DNA of 50,358 bases from Mesotaenium endlicherianum (GCA_009602735.1 WELA01007584.1:407164-457521), one strand, 5' to 3'; counted from the first letter of the stretch, positions 1 to 13,102 are shown. Notes: generated by a model from the sequence alone, not told the origin. Made by a program: numbers and translations.

Positions 1-33
<33 letters not shown>
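1..33. repeat. (AG)n microsatellite at the window edge
   Basis: An uninterrupted AG dinucleotide tract opens the window and probably continues beyond it. It lies in the inferred first intron of the neighbouring minus-strand gene. It is the same purine/pyrimidine dinucleotide class as the CT tract that caused the assembly gap at 17.7 kb. Confidence 0.9.
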
Positions 34-37
<4 letters not shown>

Positions 38-513
38 TGGTGCGTACCATCGCACGTGCACCGGTAGATTCAGAGTGATGTCACCCCAGACATTAAGGGC
101 CAGCAGCAAGCAACCCACCTCCTCCGGCAGGAGCAGCAGAAGTGCAAAGACGGCCTCAGGCTGGGTGGGCAAGCGGGCGGAGGTGAAAGATGCAGCACAC
201 TCGGTGTGCGAGCATTGTTAAGCAAAGGCAGGCCGGCAGCTTTCGCACCGGAACCCAGACTCAACTCGTGAGGGCCGGCTTGCTAACAGTGGGCCTGTGG
301 CGTCACAACAAGAGCAGGCTGTACAGGCGGTGCTGAGAAGGGGGCATATACAGAGGCAGAAGCAGGTTTCGAGGTTTGGGGCTTTGGGAGATGCAAGGAA
401 TGAGCAGCAGGAGGCCCAGGCCAGAAGCAGAAGGGGCGCTAGAACAGAAAGCTGGTGACTGCGACCAGGGAGAAAGGCGGGAGGGGCTGGCTGGCTGCAG
501 CAGGGGGGCGCAC
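34..513 (-). other. Inferred intron downstream of the large low-complexity exon
   Basis: On the minus strand a CAG|GTGCGC donor falls right after the codons for EKWRLR at 514, and the reading after it loses the composition of the exon and soon stops (stop at 303-305). I see no TPR-like or J-domain coding in any frame between here and the left edge. The next exon must therefore lie outside the window. Confidence 0.5.
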
Positions 514-3500
514 CTGAGGCGCCACTTCTCGCACGTCTGCTCTGCCAGCGCTGCCAGCGCCGCCGACGAGCTGCCCGCGGCAGCACCGCCGTGGCCGTGC
601 GCCCCTCTGGCGCCCCCAAAGCCCCCTGCCGGGGCGCCAGCTGTCCTTGCCTTGGCAGCTGGCACCCGGCCTGGAGCGTCGGCCTCCTCTCTCAGACCCT
701 TGAAGAGGAGGGACCCTCCACTAGGGCCCAGGCTAGAGGCCTCCGGAGCACCAATCAGATCGTCCCGCACGGCAGCGCTCGAGGCGGCATTGCCACCCTC
801 TGCAGCGGCAGAGCTGGCGAGAGAGGCTGCAGCCAAGGAGGCCAGGGAGACCGGGGAGGCGCCACCTGGCGACCTGCCCTTTGTCCTGGGGCTGCCCCCG
901 TGCCGGGCCGAGCGAAAGCGCTCAGGCTTGAGGCCCTCCTGCGATGACGTGGCGGAGCCCTCCCGATTGGCTCTGCGCAGGTGGCGCCGCCCTGCCAGGC
1001 TGGCCTTGGGGCCGCCTGCCGCGGGGCCAGCGCTGAACTTGAACGAGGGCGAGTCCTGCGAGGGGGAGGGGGAGGGGGAGGGGGACGAGGACGGGGACGG
1101 GCCGTCAGATTGACGATCTGAAGGGCTGAGGGGAGAGCTAGGCGCAGCCTGCTGCCGTGTGAAGAAAAAAACAGGGGCAACGGCGGCGGCAGGGGCGGCA
1201 GTGCGCGCTTCCCCTCCGCCTGCCCCTCCCCACGTGGACGGGGAAGATTCACCAATCTTGAGGCCAGCAAAGGTAGGCAGCGGGCTCGCAGCAGGACTGG
1301 GCAGCCTGTCCTCACTCGCGCCAAACTCTGCAAACTGAGGCCCAGGCCGAGGCTGGGGCTCGAAGAAGCCGGGCGCGTGTAAGAAGGGGCCGGGCGGCGT
1401 CGCAGGGGGGCTGCAGTTCAGGTCAGGGATGCCGCTCGCCCCTGGCGCTGCTGTCGCCGCCGCTGCTGCTGCTGCGTCGGGGGGCGGCTGCTGGTTGAGG
1501 TCGGGCACGAAGAACGCGCGCCTCTTGTGAACCTGGCCCCCGCCCTCGCGCTCGTCCTTGGCGTGCTCGCGCACGAGGAGATCCCCAAAGGCGTCCCGCA
1601 GGTTCCGCACCTCGCTGCGGTCCGCCCCCCCCGCTCCCGACTCTGAGGCCGCCGCTGCCGCCGCAGCCGTCGCTGCCGCTGTCGTGCTGGCCGCCGCTGC
1701 CGCAGCGACACCTGCCGAGTGCTGCCGTTGCGGCTGCTGCTGCCACTGCTGCGCCTGCGCCTGGGGAGGGGGTGCCTCCCTTGGCCTGGGCTCCGACAGA
1801 TTCATACGCGCAATCCCCGCGCGCGCGAAGCGCGCCTCGTCAGCAACCCTCTGCAGCTCCTCTTCGGCCGCCGCTGCCGCCGCCCCATCAGCCCCCACCC
1901 CAGAAACCGGGCGTGCTGAGAAGGAGCTCGCCACCTCCTGCTCCTCCTCCTCCTCTTCTCGGCCAGGGCGGGCGTCGCGGGCCACCCCCACCTGGGGGGC
2001 GGCCCCATTCACGCTCATGACGTCGCCCTCGCAGCTCGTGTCGCTTGCCGCCTCCACGGTTCTGCGCGCCCTGGCCTGGAACACCGGCTCCTCCTCCTCC
2101 TCCTTCTTCTCCTCCTCCCCTTGCACACCCGCAACGCTTCCTCGGGTGCCGCTGCTCTTCATGCCGGGCGGGGGCTGCCCTGCTCTATTGCCAGCTCTTG
2201 CTGTCGGCAAGTGCGGGTGAGCGCCGCCATTCTTCACCTCTTGCGACTCTTTGCGGGGGAGGGAGAACGCGCCTGGGGCCTCCTCAGGCATGCTCTCGCC
2301 CGCGCCCTCCGTCAGATCCGCAGCATCCCAGGGCTCCCCTCCCACCACCGCCTCTCCATGATTGTTGTGTTGCAGGGTTGCCAAGTAATCTCCCCCAGCC
2401 TTCAGAAGGCCCTCTGGCACGGCCTCAGCCCTCTCGCTCTCGTCGACCTCCCTGGCCGGCGAGTAGTCCATGGGAGATCCCGCATCGTCAGGGCTTGCCA
2501 CGTAGGCGTCCGGCGGTGCCGAGCCCGCCTTTGTTGCGCCACCTGTTGGATGCTCCCGCCCAAAGGGCATTCCCAGAGGGCTTGCAGCGGCAAAGGCGTG
2601 CAGAGCGTGTGCTGCGGGCGGGGAGGGCTGGCTGATGGGAGAGTCGCCGGCAGAGGTGCCAGAGGCGGACGCAGTGGTGCCCGGCGCAGCCTTGCCCGCT
2701 GTTGGGCGCTTCTTCTGCACGACACCTGGACGCTTCGGCTTGGAGCGGCGCCGGATGTTGCCGGCAGAGTTTGGGCTGCCGGACTTGGGGGGGGAGGGCA
2801 CTGTAAAGAGCGGGATGCGGGGCGAGGACGCAGGGGGGGCAGGGGAAGCAGGCAAGGGCCCAGCTGCTGCTGCTGCTGATCCCGCAGAACCAGCCGCGGC
2901 AAACGTGGGCCAGAAAGGCATGGGGGGCTGAGTGGAAGTGGGAGTGGCCGGAGGAGGAGGGGTTCTGGAGGCCGGCAACTCTGCCCCCCCCGCTCCCTTT
3001 GCGGCCCCGTCCTCCTCCTTCAAGAAGATAGAGGAAGTCACACCCATCCTGGCCATGGGGCGCTCCAGGCCGCACACGCCAGCAGCAGCGGCAGCGGCAG
3101 CGGCAGGGCCAGACTCCGCCGTGTCGGAGAGGTCGTCGGGCTTCAGGGTGCTGCCTGCCCGGACGGCGGAGGTGGGGGCCGTGGGCGAAAGAGGGGCGGC
3201 CCCTCCTTTGGCTACCACGCCCACCTTCTTCTTGACGCTGGCCCCGAAGCCCCCCTTGAAGGGCCACCCGGCGGGGGACCCCGAGCTTGCAGGAGAGCCG
3301 CCGCTCACCTTGGACTGCCCTGCCGAGCCCTTGCGGCCGCCGCCGCTGGAGGCGGCACCTTCAGATGGCGAGCCCACGCCGGCCGAGAACACCCACGGCG
3401 CCGCTTGGCCGAGGCCTGGGCCGCCATCGGCTTTGCCTCCTCTTCCTCCTCCCTCTTTTGCTCCGGCTGCTGCTGCTGCTGCAGCAGCAGCAGCAGCAGA

Positions 3501-6500
3501 ATCCTCTTTCTGCTGGAAGGCACCGCCGGTGGCTGCATGGGAAGGGGTTCTCTCCCCGCTGCCATTGCCGGGGGCCATGGCAGGCGCCGGGCTGCTGCCA
3601 GGAGGGGAGGCCTGCCTGTTAGAGCCTGGTGTCTGCTTACCAGCAAGCTCGCCAGGTGGCGAGCTCCCAGCCGCTGAGAGAGGGGCACGGCCGTTCCCGA
3701 CCGAGAACTCTGCGCCCGCCTTAAATACAAACGATTCGCCGCCGCCTGGCGAGACGGAGAGGCGCGTCGCTTGCTCAGCCTCCGTCCCGCCAGCTGCAGG
3801 GGCGGGCCTTGCACTCCCCGCCCCGCCGCCCTTGGAGGAAGCGTCGTCGTCGTCGAGCTGCATCTCCCTGACACCTGCCGTCAAATCCTCCCCAAACGAG
3901 AGGGGCGCAGTCCCCTTGGCAACGCCTACTTGCCCACCGCCAACCCTGGCCCCCTGCCTGTCCGCAGATGGTGCTGGTGCTGCTGCTGCCTGGCCCTGGG
4001 TCCACTCGGGGGTGGACGCGTGCGCCTGCATGCCCTGGGCAGCATTGCCAGTCTGGAGGCCCCCCGCCCCTCGGTGCTCATACTCGCTCGGCAGCCCATT
4101 GGCAGCTGTCGCTGCACGGCTCACGTCGTTCAACCTGTCCTGCATGGACAGCTGTGCCATCCTGGCTCCCGCAAGAGCAGCAGCGGCACCCTCCTCGTGG
4201 TGGCTGGCGCGCGGCCTGCCGGGAGCTGCCGCAGCAGCAGCTGTCTGCTGCCTGGGCCCAGTGGAGCCGGAGGAGGACGTGGGAGACTCAGCTTGGCCGC
4301 CGTACTGCTCCTGCAGGCTCTGGAGCGCGTCAGCCACGGCTGCAGGGAACGTCTCCCTTGCCCTAGCTCTCTCCCTGGCCCTCGCCTTCATTCTCTCCTC
4401 CTCCTCCTCGTCGTCGTCGCCGCTGTCGTCCTCGTGTTGCTCCGCTCTCCTGTAGCCATGGTGTCGTTGGTGGGCGGGGGCCGCGCCCTGCGCCATACGG
4501 GTGGCCGGCACAGTGCCGCCACCACCACGGCCACCACCGCCGTAGTTGTCATCGTCAGCCAGGGCGGCAGTCACAAAGCCCAGGCCCGCCATCTCGGCCT
4601 CGTGCTGGTTGCGCTGCATCACGCTCTCCCCCGCCGGAGGCGGAGTGCTGCCGCTGCCGCCACCCCTGCTGCTGCGCGTGCTTGCGCCGCCAAAGTGGAA
4701 GAAGTCTGGAAAGGGCAGAGGGGAGGAGGAGTATGACGGCTTGGCCCTTCTGGGGAGGGCCCCGTTGGCACCGGCGGGAACGTCTCCTCCTCCCCGTTCT
4801 CCTCCTTGGCCCGTCTCCAAGTGGGGCAGGGGCGCGCCGCCGTACTGCCTGCGGGGAGAGGTGGTCCGCGAGTTGCCGCCCTCGTCCGAGGTACAGCTGG
4901 CGCTCTTGTACTGCACACCGCTGCCGCCACCGCCGCCCTCGTCCTTGCGCCCGTGCCCGTTCATCGTCAAGCTGGCGACCGCGGCCGCCGCAGCCGCAGC
5001 TGCCATAGATGCAGGGTCAATGGCGGCGGCGGCAGAGGCAGCAGTGCTTGGCCTCTCCTCCCAAAGGCCCTCCTCCTGCAGCACCCGCGCGGAGGAGGAG
5101 TCCGCCACCTGGCGTGCTGCCTTCACCCCAGGTCTCCTGGCCTTGGCCCCCCCAACCCCTACCCCTGCCCCTGCTCGGGCGGCGACCCTAGGCGACCTGG
5201 GACTCCTGGAGCCAGACTGCGGGCTGCCCGTGCTGGTGCCCCTGTCCCTCTCCCTATTCAAGGGGACGGCTCTGCCATCCACTGGAGCTCCCATTCCCGC
5301 CACAGCAGGCGCCGCAGCTGCGGTGGGGGAGGGGTCCCTGCTGCTGTTGCTGGTGGTGGTGCTGGTGCCCCCCACAACGTTCTCCAGCTGCACGCCAGTG
5401 GCAGTCTTGGCCAGGATGGGGCCGCGAAACACAAACGAGCCGCTGTGCACGTGCGCCGCCTTGCGGGCCCCCGAGGGAGCTTCTCCCGGGGCTTTCCCGA
5501 ACGAGGAGGCAGAGGGAAACAGGGGAGAAGTCGTGCTCACACCCGCCCCTGCACTCGCACCCGCACCCGGGGCAGCTGCAGCGGCACCAACGGCAGTAGC
5601 TCGGGCAGCAGCAGCAGCCGTGGTCTCTTGCTGCTGCTGCTGGAGAGCTTCCAAGCCCCTCAGAGCCTTGGAGCCCTGGTTGAGGCCCAGCCTGGCAGCT
5701 GACTGCTGCAGCTGCTGCTGCTGCTGAAGTCCCTCCTGCCCCAAGGGGGGGGCGGAGGGTGCAGGGGGGGCGAGGAAGGAGCGGCCCTCCTTGCTGCGCT
5801 TAGTGCGCTCCCCGAAGGTCCTGCCAGGCGTGGAGGCCGCGCTGCCGGAGGCCCCCACAGAGTACGGCGAGGGGGAGGCTGGTGGCACGGGGAAGGGCGA
5901 GCTAGCCGGGTAGGTAGAGGGGGAAGCAGACGGCGACGCTGACGATGGTAGGGGAGGGGTGCCAGCGGCGCCCCCCCGATTTGCTCTCTCGGACAAGAAG
6001 GATGGGCTTCGAGTGGGGACCACGTGGTCCTCGGCCATGGGCGTCGGGCCGCCAGGTGGCAGGGTAGGTGCGGTGGAGTCTGCGGCCTTGACGTCAGCGC
6101 TGCCGTCTGAGCGGGACGAGGAGGACGGCGGGGCAGTGCGCCGCCCAGCCACGCGCTTGGCTGCGCCCTGCTCCTGCCGGGTGGAGGCTGTCTCGTGCGG
6201 CTGCGCCTGCGAGCCCAGGCCTGTTCCCCCGCCTGACCCGTACCTCCGGCTGTTGCCGATGGGCGCCAGGAACGATGGCGTACCGGTCCTGCCGTTGTAG
6301 AGAGATGGAGCTGAAGCAGGCGCTGGTGCAGGTTTGGTCCGGGCCTGACCGTTCTCGGTGCTCGGGGGCGGGGCTTGCTCAGAGGGAGGAGGAGGAGGCT
6401 GGGAGGAGGAGGAGGAAGCATGAGCAGCGCGCAGGCGCGAGGAGATCACGCGCCTCGGCCGCGCGTTTGCTGTGGGAGGGCTGGGGCCCCCCGTGCTGCT

Positions 6501-6506
6501 GGCCAT
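514..6506 (-). CDS. Large Ala/Gly/Ser/Pro-rich protein, first coding exon; probable N-terminal part of a plant-type DnaJ/TPR (TPR15/16-like) protein
   Basis: This is a single open exon of about 1,997 codons, incomplete at its 3' end. The start chosen is the ATG at 6506, which lies in a strong Kozak-like context (GCCGCCACATGG). The frame stays open 12 codons further upstream but only to a GTG. The protein is almost all low complexity: poly-Ala, poly-Gln, poly-Ser, Pro-rich and acidic runs. Islands that stand out are FxF-type peptides (FVFRGP near residue 357, SFVFKAG near 922, WVFSAG near 1040, FKFSAG near 1824), a basic cluster near 1245-1270 (RRRSKPKRP, NLS-like), and two DLNxxP motifs near 1668 and 1694. 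The last residues, AEQTCEKWRLR, end at a phase-2 donor. From memory, plant DnaJ proteins with TPRs have FxF peptides in a disordered N-terminus followed by a CEKWRLRGN-like start of the TPR block. That match is short, so the family call is an inference. Alternatives include a nucleoporin-like or a lineage-specific disordered protein. Confidence 0.5.
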
Positions 6507-9500
6507 GTGGCGGCCGCGCTTGCCTGCTGGGCCCGCGCCCACTACCTGCGGCCACGGGGGGGGGAGAGAGAGGGAGGTGAATGCACAGGTCCCAGTCAGG
6601 CCAGTATAAGGTCCCGCGAGGAGGAGTAAGGGGGTATGGCCAACCAGAATGCACGCGCAACCAGACAGGGAGCGTCTCCTGCCTCTCGTCTCCCAATGGC
6701 ACGCCTAAGCAGCCAGAGCTTCTGACAGCTGGCAGCCTTAAACCCCTAACCGACCTTCCAGTATGAGAAACCCTCTTATGGCTTTGCTCCCCCCGCCCCC
6801 CCTATTCCCACCCGGGGATGGATCGCTCCATCGAGCAGCGGCTGCCTGCCCTGCCCAACAAACCCAGGAAGGCCGCTCTGCCCCGAGAGCCAAGAGCACA
6901 TATTGCAAAGCTAGAACCCACAAGGCAACTCACTATCGTGAAGCCCTGATGAAAGATCGCGTCTCAGGGGCCTGGGAGCACATCTGGGAGCTGGGAGTTC
7001 GGAGCTGAGGCCTAATAACCGAGAAGATTTCAAAACCACCCCACCGCCATCCACCCAACGCCAGGGGCTGCCCACGAATGTGCTCTCTATCACTACGACT
7101 GGCCGACCCCTGCCTCACGCCTCTCGCAGAGAATGCACGCAGGCCGGCTGAGAGCGAGGGACAGCGGCCCGGGGTTGGCTTGGGCGCCAAGGGATGCGTG
7201 TGTGTCTGAAATGTGCACATCTGCGTGCATGCTCGCATGCATGTTATTTCCCCGTGTAAGTGCGCGCGAGTACACAAGCCAGTGTGCGGTGTGCATGCAC
7301 GGGTGTGTCACAGCCGCATGTAAGCAGCAGGCTAGCAAGCAAGCGTGCCTAAGAGCATTCCTTTGCAGTGACAAGTGGCAGATGAGGGCCCGGCCTGTGC
7401 CTGCTACAAAAAAGGTTAACACATGCAGCACATGATGGGGAGCCCCTAGTGGAGCTCACGTACAACAGCACCACCCTCAGCAGCAGCCACACCCACCCAA
7501 GAAGAACCACGCCCATCCTTCGCCATTGCGTCAAACAAGCCCCAGGCATTCCCTGGTTAGCCTGACCCTCCCCCCCCNGCAAGCACGTTGCACACACCAC
7601 TCCCCGTACTCTACACACATACACACAAGTCTGGTTTGCCCTACTCCCTTACTCTGCTCGACACAAACAGCACCAAGGGCCCCGCCTCGGGCACGCCCCC
7701 AGAGTCTCGCGGGCGGGATGGGCGCTGCCGCAGTTGCAGGGAACGACCTCGGGCGGGAGGAGCAAGCGACAGCTAGGTGCCCCGCTGTTGCGTGAAGGAA
7801 AGTAAGACAATCGGACTCCAATATCCAGTACTGGGTTCATGACCTTGGCCTGAGGCAAGGTGCTATGCTGCAAGACCGGCAGGCTCTGCATCCTGGATGT
7901 CTGGATTAGGGCAAAGGACATCCAGAGGCGTTGGTTACTGCTGTGCGGTAGGCACCCGGCAAGCAAACGCATGTTGAGTGAGTGTTCAAAGGGGACCGCA
8001 GCTGCTGGGTTTCTGTGGACGCCTTGCAGCTTATATCAAATAACCCCCTCCCCCACACCCCCCACTCCCCTACGAAAATCCGTCCATTGGAAGTCAAGGT
8101 CGAGATTGTCCTCATCCGTGCAGCCCCAGCTTTTGTGCAGCTCGAGTGGCTGTATTTGTTCCACACTGATATGTCATCTTGGGCTCAAGGGTGGTGGAAT
8201 ACCTCTTCAGGAGCAACTGGTGGTGCTTGCTGTTCGCGTCAGTGATGGGTACATGTGGGGCAGGGTGCCGGCAGAAACAAAAGCTCCCTCCACAACGAGC
8301 TGGAAGGCACATACACGTGAGAGAGTTGAGCCCAGGCAACCATCGGAAGCAAGGTTTGGCATACACTTATGTCATATATTGAAGCTAGCTAGAGCAAGTG
8401 CTTCAACGAGTTGACATACAATTGTATGCGACTGAGTCCACCCTGAGTAGCATGAAGGACATGTCTGCATGCATGTGTTGCCATGCATTGCTGAAGGCTC
8501 ACAGAAGCCTTGCCAAGAGGGCTTTGCAGGAGAAACATCAAGCAGGATCAACCGGAGCGACCGCCCGCCACGTGTCTAGCTCAGCTATGTATCTGAGCTA
8601 CCAGCAATTCCTTAAATACGTGAATGATGCATAACATCTCCAGTCTCCAGTCCATCAGTCGATTCATCAACCAGTGTGCATTCTAGGCAGATCCAATCCT
8701 CCAAATATGCACGCTGCTAGTCTGTAACCTGCCCTCCACAGCCCGTCTCTACGCACTGAGATGACAACCAAACGCATGCCTCGCCCATGGCAAAACCAAT
8801 TTATCCTGTTCAATGCCGTCTTTGCGTACCCAATATTGATGCATGGACATGTATACAAGATTAGGACATGCATATCCCAACCTCTTCTTCCCTGTCAAGG
8901 GCATCATTGCATGCTGAATCTGCTAGGATGGATGTCAAAGCAACCGGCAAGAGTATATAAGCAGAGAAGGTGCCAATGATCTAGATCAAGTGCGTGCAAC
9001 AATGCAATCTCACTTACGATTATGCTGACGCTATGACCACCCCAGAACTTCCTCCAGGGACACTGAGTAAGAAGAGCCTGCCGTCGTTTTCTGCCCAACT
9101 ATTTCACTCCGGGTGAAATGCAGCTAAAACATTCGCTCCTTATCTCGGTATACTTCAGATAGCGGCAAGAGGCAACAAGTGGACAAGGTCTTCGTCAGTT
9201 TACGCCACCAGAAAGTCTAATTTCAGCGTTGATCAGGTTACACCCTGCTTACCTAGCATCCTCTCTCATTATCCTTACGTTGGTTGGACGCCCTCGTTCC
9301 TTGAGACAAAATTCGCAGTATGCATGTGCAAGAGCGGCCTCCATGCATCAGAATTTGAACGATGCAAAGTTCTAACGAGGTTACATCCCACGACCACTCT
9401 CAAATGGGCTCATCATTCATGTGTGGAATAGTGTGGAAGGCTGAAGCAGGACCCATTCATCTGCATTCATCAGCTCGCACGGCGCTGACAGATACCACCC

Positions 9501-11072
9501 GTTGCGGATCCCCAGCAATTCCCAGTCATCCCCAGTACGACTCCAGAGTGGGGTTTTAATAAGAGCGGAGAACGTTCTTAACTCCATGCACCCAAACTCT
9601 CTGCAAGATACAATTAAAAGATCAATATAAACCGGATGACATAGTGTACAACTTTCCGCTTTTGGGATGGGCGTAAGTGCATGCTCCACCAGGGACTAAC
9701 GGCCAGAACATGGGTGCCCTTCCAATTTGGGCGTTCATTGCGACACTTTCTCGGTTGCGCCTTGAAACCAAACTTCTCGACTTTTTAAATTTATTCGAAC
9801 TTAATTGAACGGTTACGAAACAATCGATAAAATGGTAACGTTTGCGCACGACTTGCAATTCTTGCGAAATCATTCAACAATCGTGAAAAAGTCGCAGCCA
9901 CTTAGCACCCCAGAAGGTCAGGGGCCCAGGCAATGTGAAGCGGGTCGAAGAGTCGCGCGTGGTAATGTCCACAATTTAGTGACAAGCTTGAATACGCCCT
10001 TGCGCGTAAGCCCCCTCACTTTCGATGTTGCGACATACTTTTCTCTTCCACTATGTCATAGATTCGCATAGAATCTCCGATAAAATTAGAGTTTTATTAC
10101 GTCTTACATCTGGTGCCCTTGTCCACTCGCGACATTTTTAGGGAAGTTGGACTGATTGCTTGGACACTAAAAAATATATGGTCTATAGTGATCAGTCGCA
10201 TTTCATTCCGCTTTGCGCTGCTCTCCTACTCCTTTTTTCAATTTCAATTAACCACTTGAGCTTCTTTTGGTCATCCTACATTTCAGCGTAATGCATGTAA
10301 ACTAAAGAGAAGGAGGAATGCCCGCGATGCACGTGACTATGCTCGTCACTTAATGAAGCTTCACACTTATCTCAACGCAACACGAGCTTTCTGACTACTA
10401 CCATTTCATACATTGATTCATAATTGGAGCTCTGTAGCATGAAGTGTAGGAGTTATTGGAAGTACGAGCATTGATGATGTGTATGTTTTGAGTTTCAATA
10501 ACAAAAATAAGGACTTTTTCGAGTTAAAAATCACATAAATATTTACTAAGGTCATACGCAAGTTTGGATGACTTCCGAACAAAGAAGGTTATGTTAGAGA
10601 ACAGTGTTGCATTCACGATTACATCTCACATGCAATGCTAAGATATTTTCTATCCTCTAAGAAATAAAGGATACACCTCATGCAATGTGCGCTTTTGAGT
10701 CTAGGAGCCATAATTTGGACCATGCTCTTGGTCAATGAACGTTGGGTCAATGTGATTAATGGAGTCATGTTTTTTTTCATGAGGCTTAACCATTGGACGA
10801 CCCACTACAAAAGAACGGCTTCTTGCTGATGGACACGTGACAACCATATCACGTTGCCTTTCACACCTTACCGTTCAGGATAACACTGGTTCATTTCTTG
10901 TCTTACACTAGAAGTTTGCAAGTAATCACTCATAAGAGAAAGATGTGGCAGTGACTGGCCTTCTGACGCCACAATACATGAGGCCCGACGATCTTTGAGG
11001 TTGTTTTTACTCATATTACTTGACCGACTTACTCAATATTCATTGCTACAAATGTGACTTATTCATGCTCCA
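6507..11072. other. Intergenic region between the large minus-strand gene and the 3' end of SUVR3
   Basis: I find no supportable gene here. The first ~1.5 kb is GC-rich and should hold the promoter and 5' leader of the minus-strand gene starting at 6506. It contains CA/TG-rich patches and a C homopolymer with a single N at 7578. From about 9.6 kb to 11.07 kb the DNA becomes AT-rich with only short, unconvincing open frames. The 3' end of SUVR3 is at the right border. Confidence 0.6.
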
Positions 11073-13102
11073 TCACGTTAATTCTGATGGAAGAAACCCA
11101 CTACAAGCTGACAGGCCACAGACGCACTTGCTCAATTGCTTCAAAGCACCAATCTCTACTTGACCATACGAGTATGTGAGTTCCTCATTGGTGTGTATGA
11201 ATCTTCTGGCGAAGAACCCAACTCTTGGTATTGGATATGATGTTGACCTAATTATGCATGGCAGCAGATTCCCCCCGTCGCATGAGTGGTTAATGAACCG
11301 CCCCACGTTGCCTATGTATGTGGGATCAATATTGGTTCTCAAAGAAAGTTCCCCTGAGGGAAGATGCTCCTTCACAACCATAAGGTATTTCGACTTTGCA
11401 GAGGAAGTTGCTCTACCTGCTAGAGCATCATAGAGTGCATGACGCGCTTTTGCCTCCTGTGTTGTGAGGAGCTCACCTGCACCATGAACATGAAGGAATG
11501 TTGAGCAAAACAATGTGTAATTCACGCTTTCCAAAGCCGCGAGATCTGAATGCAGAACATGTGCTCTGCATGTAATGACCTACTCCCACTTCTATTGGTG
11601 TGTATTGCTATTACATGCACAATGATGCCTCTTTACTATAGGAGAAACAAACATTTGCCAAATCATTGGGGTCGAGCACACGTACCCGCATACTCGCAGA
11701 CAAATGCCCTCTTCGGTATGTCCTGGGCAGCATGCAAGCCCCAACCTTTGGTTGCATGCCTCACTATCTTTAGTTGCAACCCCACGCCACTTTGAGACGC
11801 CCTCTTGGGGCACTGGCGCCCACAATTACAGGCAGGCCCGCACTCAACAGCATTCACGAAGTCTGTTTCATCCTGCCAGCCGTCCTCACTGTCGTCGTCT
11901 TCAGTCTGCCTGCTGCTATCACTCGTCTCTCCTCTCCCCTTGAGGCAATACTCTCCCTTCTCACTTGCACTACTGTAGGCCCCTACGCTATTTCCTCCAA
12001 GATAAGTACTTGAGAGTGGGTGAGGGTCATACTTCATGGTATCGCTACTTTCAGTGGCCTTGCCTGCAGAGTCAACGACAAGCTCCTCACATTCACTAGC
12101 CTCGAGTGGCACTCTTGACGGTCCGGAAATGGCGTGAGCTGACTCAGATTCCAGGGACACCCCGCAGATGCATGTGCTGCACCTACAGCATGACAGCGGT
12201 AAAGCTGCTGGTACTAAATTCCTTCCAGGCGCTGTAGAAGCTCTAGAGGCTCCAGACACGTCAGAGAACGAGCTCTGATGAGCATTAGCAGATCTCTTTG
12301 TGGTGGGAGATACTTGCCCACATGTGCATCCCTCTCCTGTCACTACGCCGTCTAAAAAGGCCCTTCTCCCAAACGTCTCCTGCTGTGAAACTGTGCGCGG
12401 AATTGAATTCCTTGCGTCCATGCCAATATTAACATGAACTCTCTTCTCCAGATAAGAATGCTCGCTATCTTCAGAATTCCCATGGCTCTCATTCAAAGAA
12501 GGATAATTCCCCACCAGGCTTAAGTTCTGGTCGACTGTGACGAACAAGTAGGAAAGATTGTCCCCACACGGATAACCTCCCCATGGTCTCACTTGAAAAT
12601 GTTCCTCTTCGTAACAAGTTTGCTCGAGATTCGCCTCCTCTTTCTCAACATTCGCCCTACTTAATTGCTGCTTATTGTATGATTGCTCTGCCCCCCCCGT
12701 GTTTCTTTTTTCTCCTGCAATCTGCTTGTCATGTCCTGATCTCCCAAGAGCAGCTCCGCTAACGCTCATACCTACGATCCCTTTTATGCAATGCCTCACA
12801 TACTCAAAGTACACATAAGGCTCTTCAGTTACTTCGTTAATGAATGGCACTTGATAATCTTCTACACCTCTGGCAGCATCTGCTGCTCTGCTCTTTGTCA
12901 CCACACCCGCAGCTTTTGAAACCACTATGCTAGTTAATGCTGCAGAGGCTATATCACGAGGAGACAGATATGCGAGAATGCTGCACCAAAGAAGAAGGCT
13001 TGGCTCCGCGGACTGAATGCTGCATACACCATCTGTTCTTTTCTGCAACTTAATAGCACCTCTAGCCATAACATCTTCTGGACCAAAGAGATTCCACCAC
13101 AT
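11073..13102 (-). CDS. SUVR3: SUVR3-type SET-domain histone-lysine N-methyltransferase (two exons)
   Basis: Coding exons are 11686..13102 and 11073..11476, separated by a 209-bp intron with a GTACGT donor and a CAG acceptor; joining them restores CEYAGELLTTQEAK. The product is about 606 aa. An F-box-like stretch (about residues 32-65, EPSLLLWCSILAYLSPRDIASAAL) is followed by a conserved block (DAARGVEDYQVPF), then a ~250-residue insert of low conservation. Pre-SET cysteines follow (CCRCSTCICG, CGPACNCGRQC). The SET domain runs from about LKIVRHATKGWGLHA and contains NHSC (535-538) and ELTYSYG (571-577). A post-SET CVCGLSAC (590-597) comes near the C-terminus. The order and the ending (CGxxxCxGxLP) match plant SUVR3 specifically. 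Catalytic and S-adenosylmethionine-binding motifs are intact, so it should methylate histone lysines in the nucleus; target lysine unknown. The start could instead be the ATG at 13069, which has better context. A GTAAGC just upstream of 13102 could be the donor of an intron in the 5' leader. Confidence 0.85.

Noticed and set aside
2932..5727. Long plus-strand open frames (507 and 393 codons) opposite the large minus-strand exon
   Set aside because: They are antisense shadows of GC-rich, GCN-biased codons; their composition mirrors the minus-strand protein and they show no conserved segment.
10065..10100. CTCCGATAAAATTAGA resembling part of U6 snRNA
   Set aside because: Only about 15 bases match; the invariant ACAGAGA-type region and a terminator do not follow.
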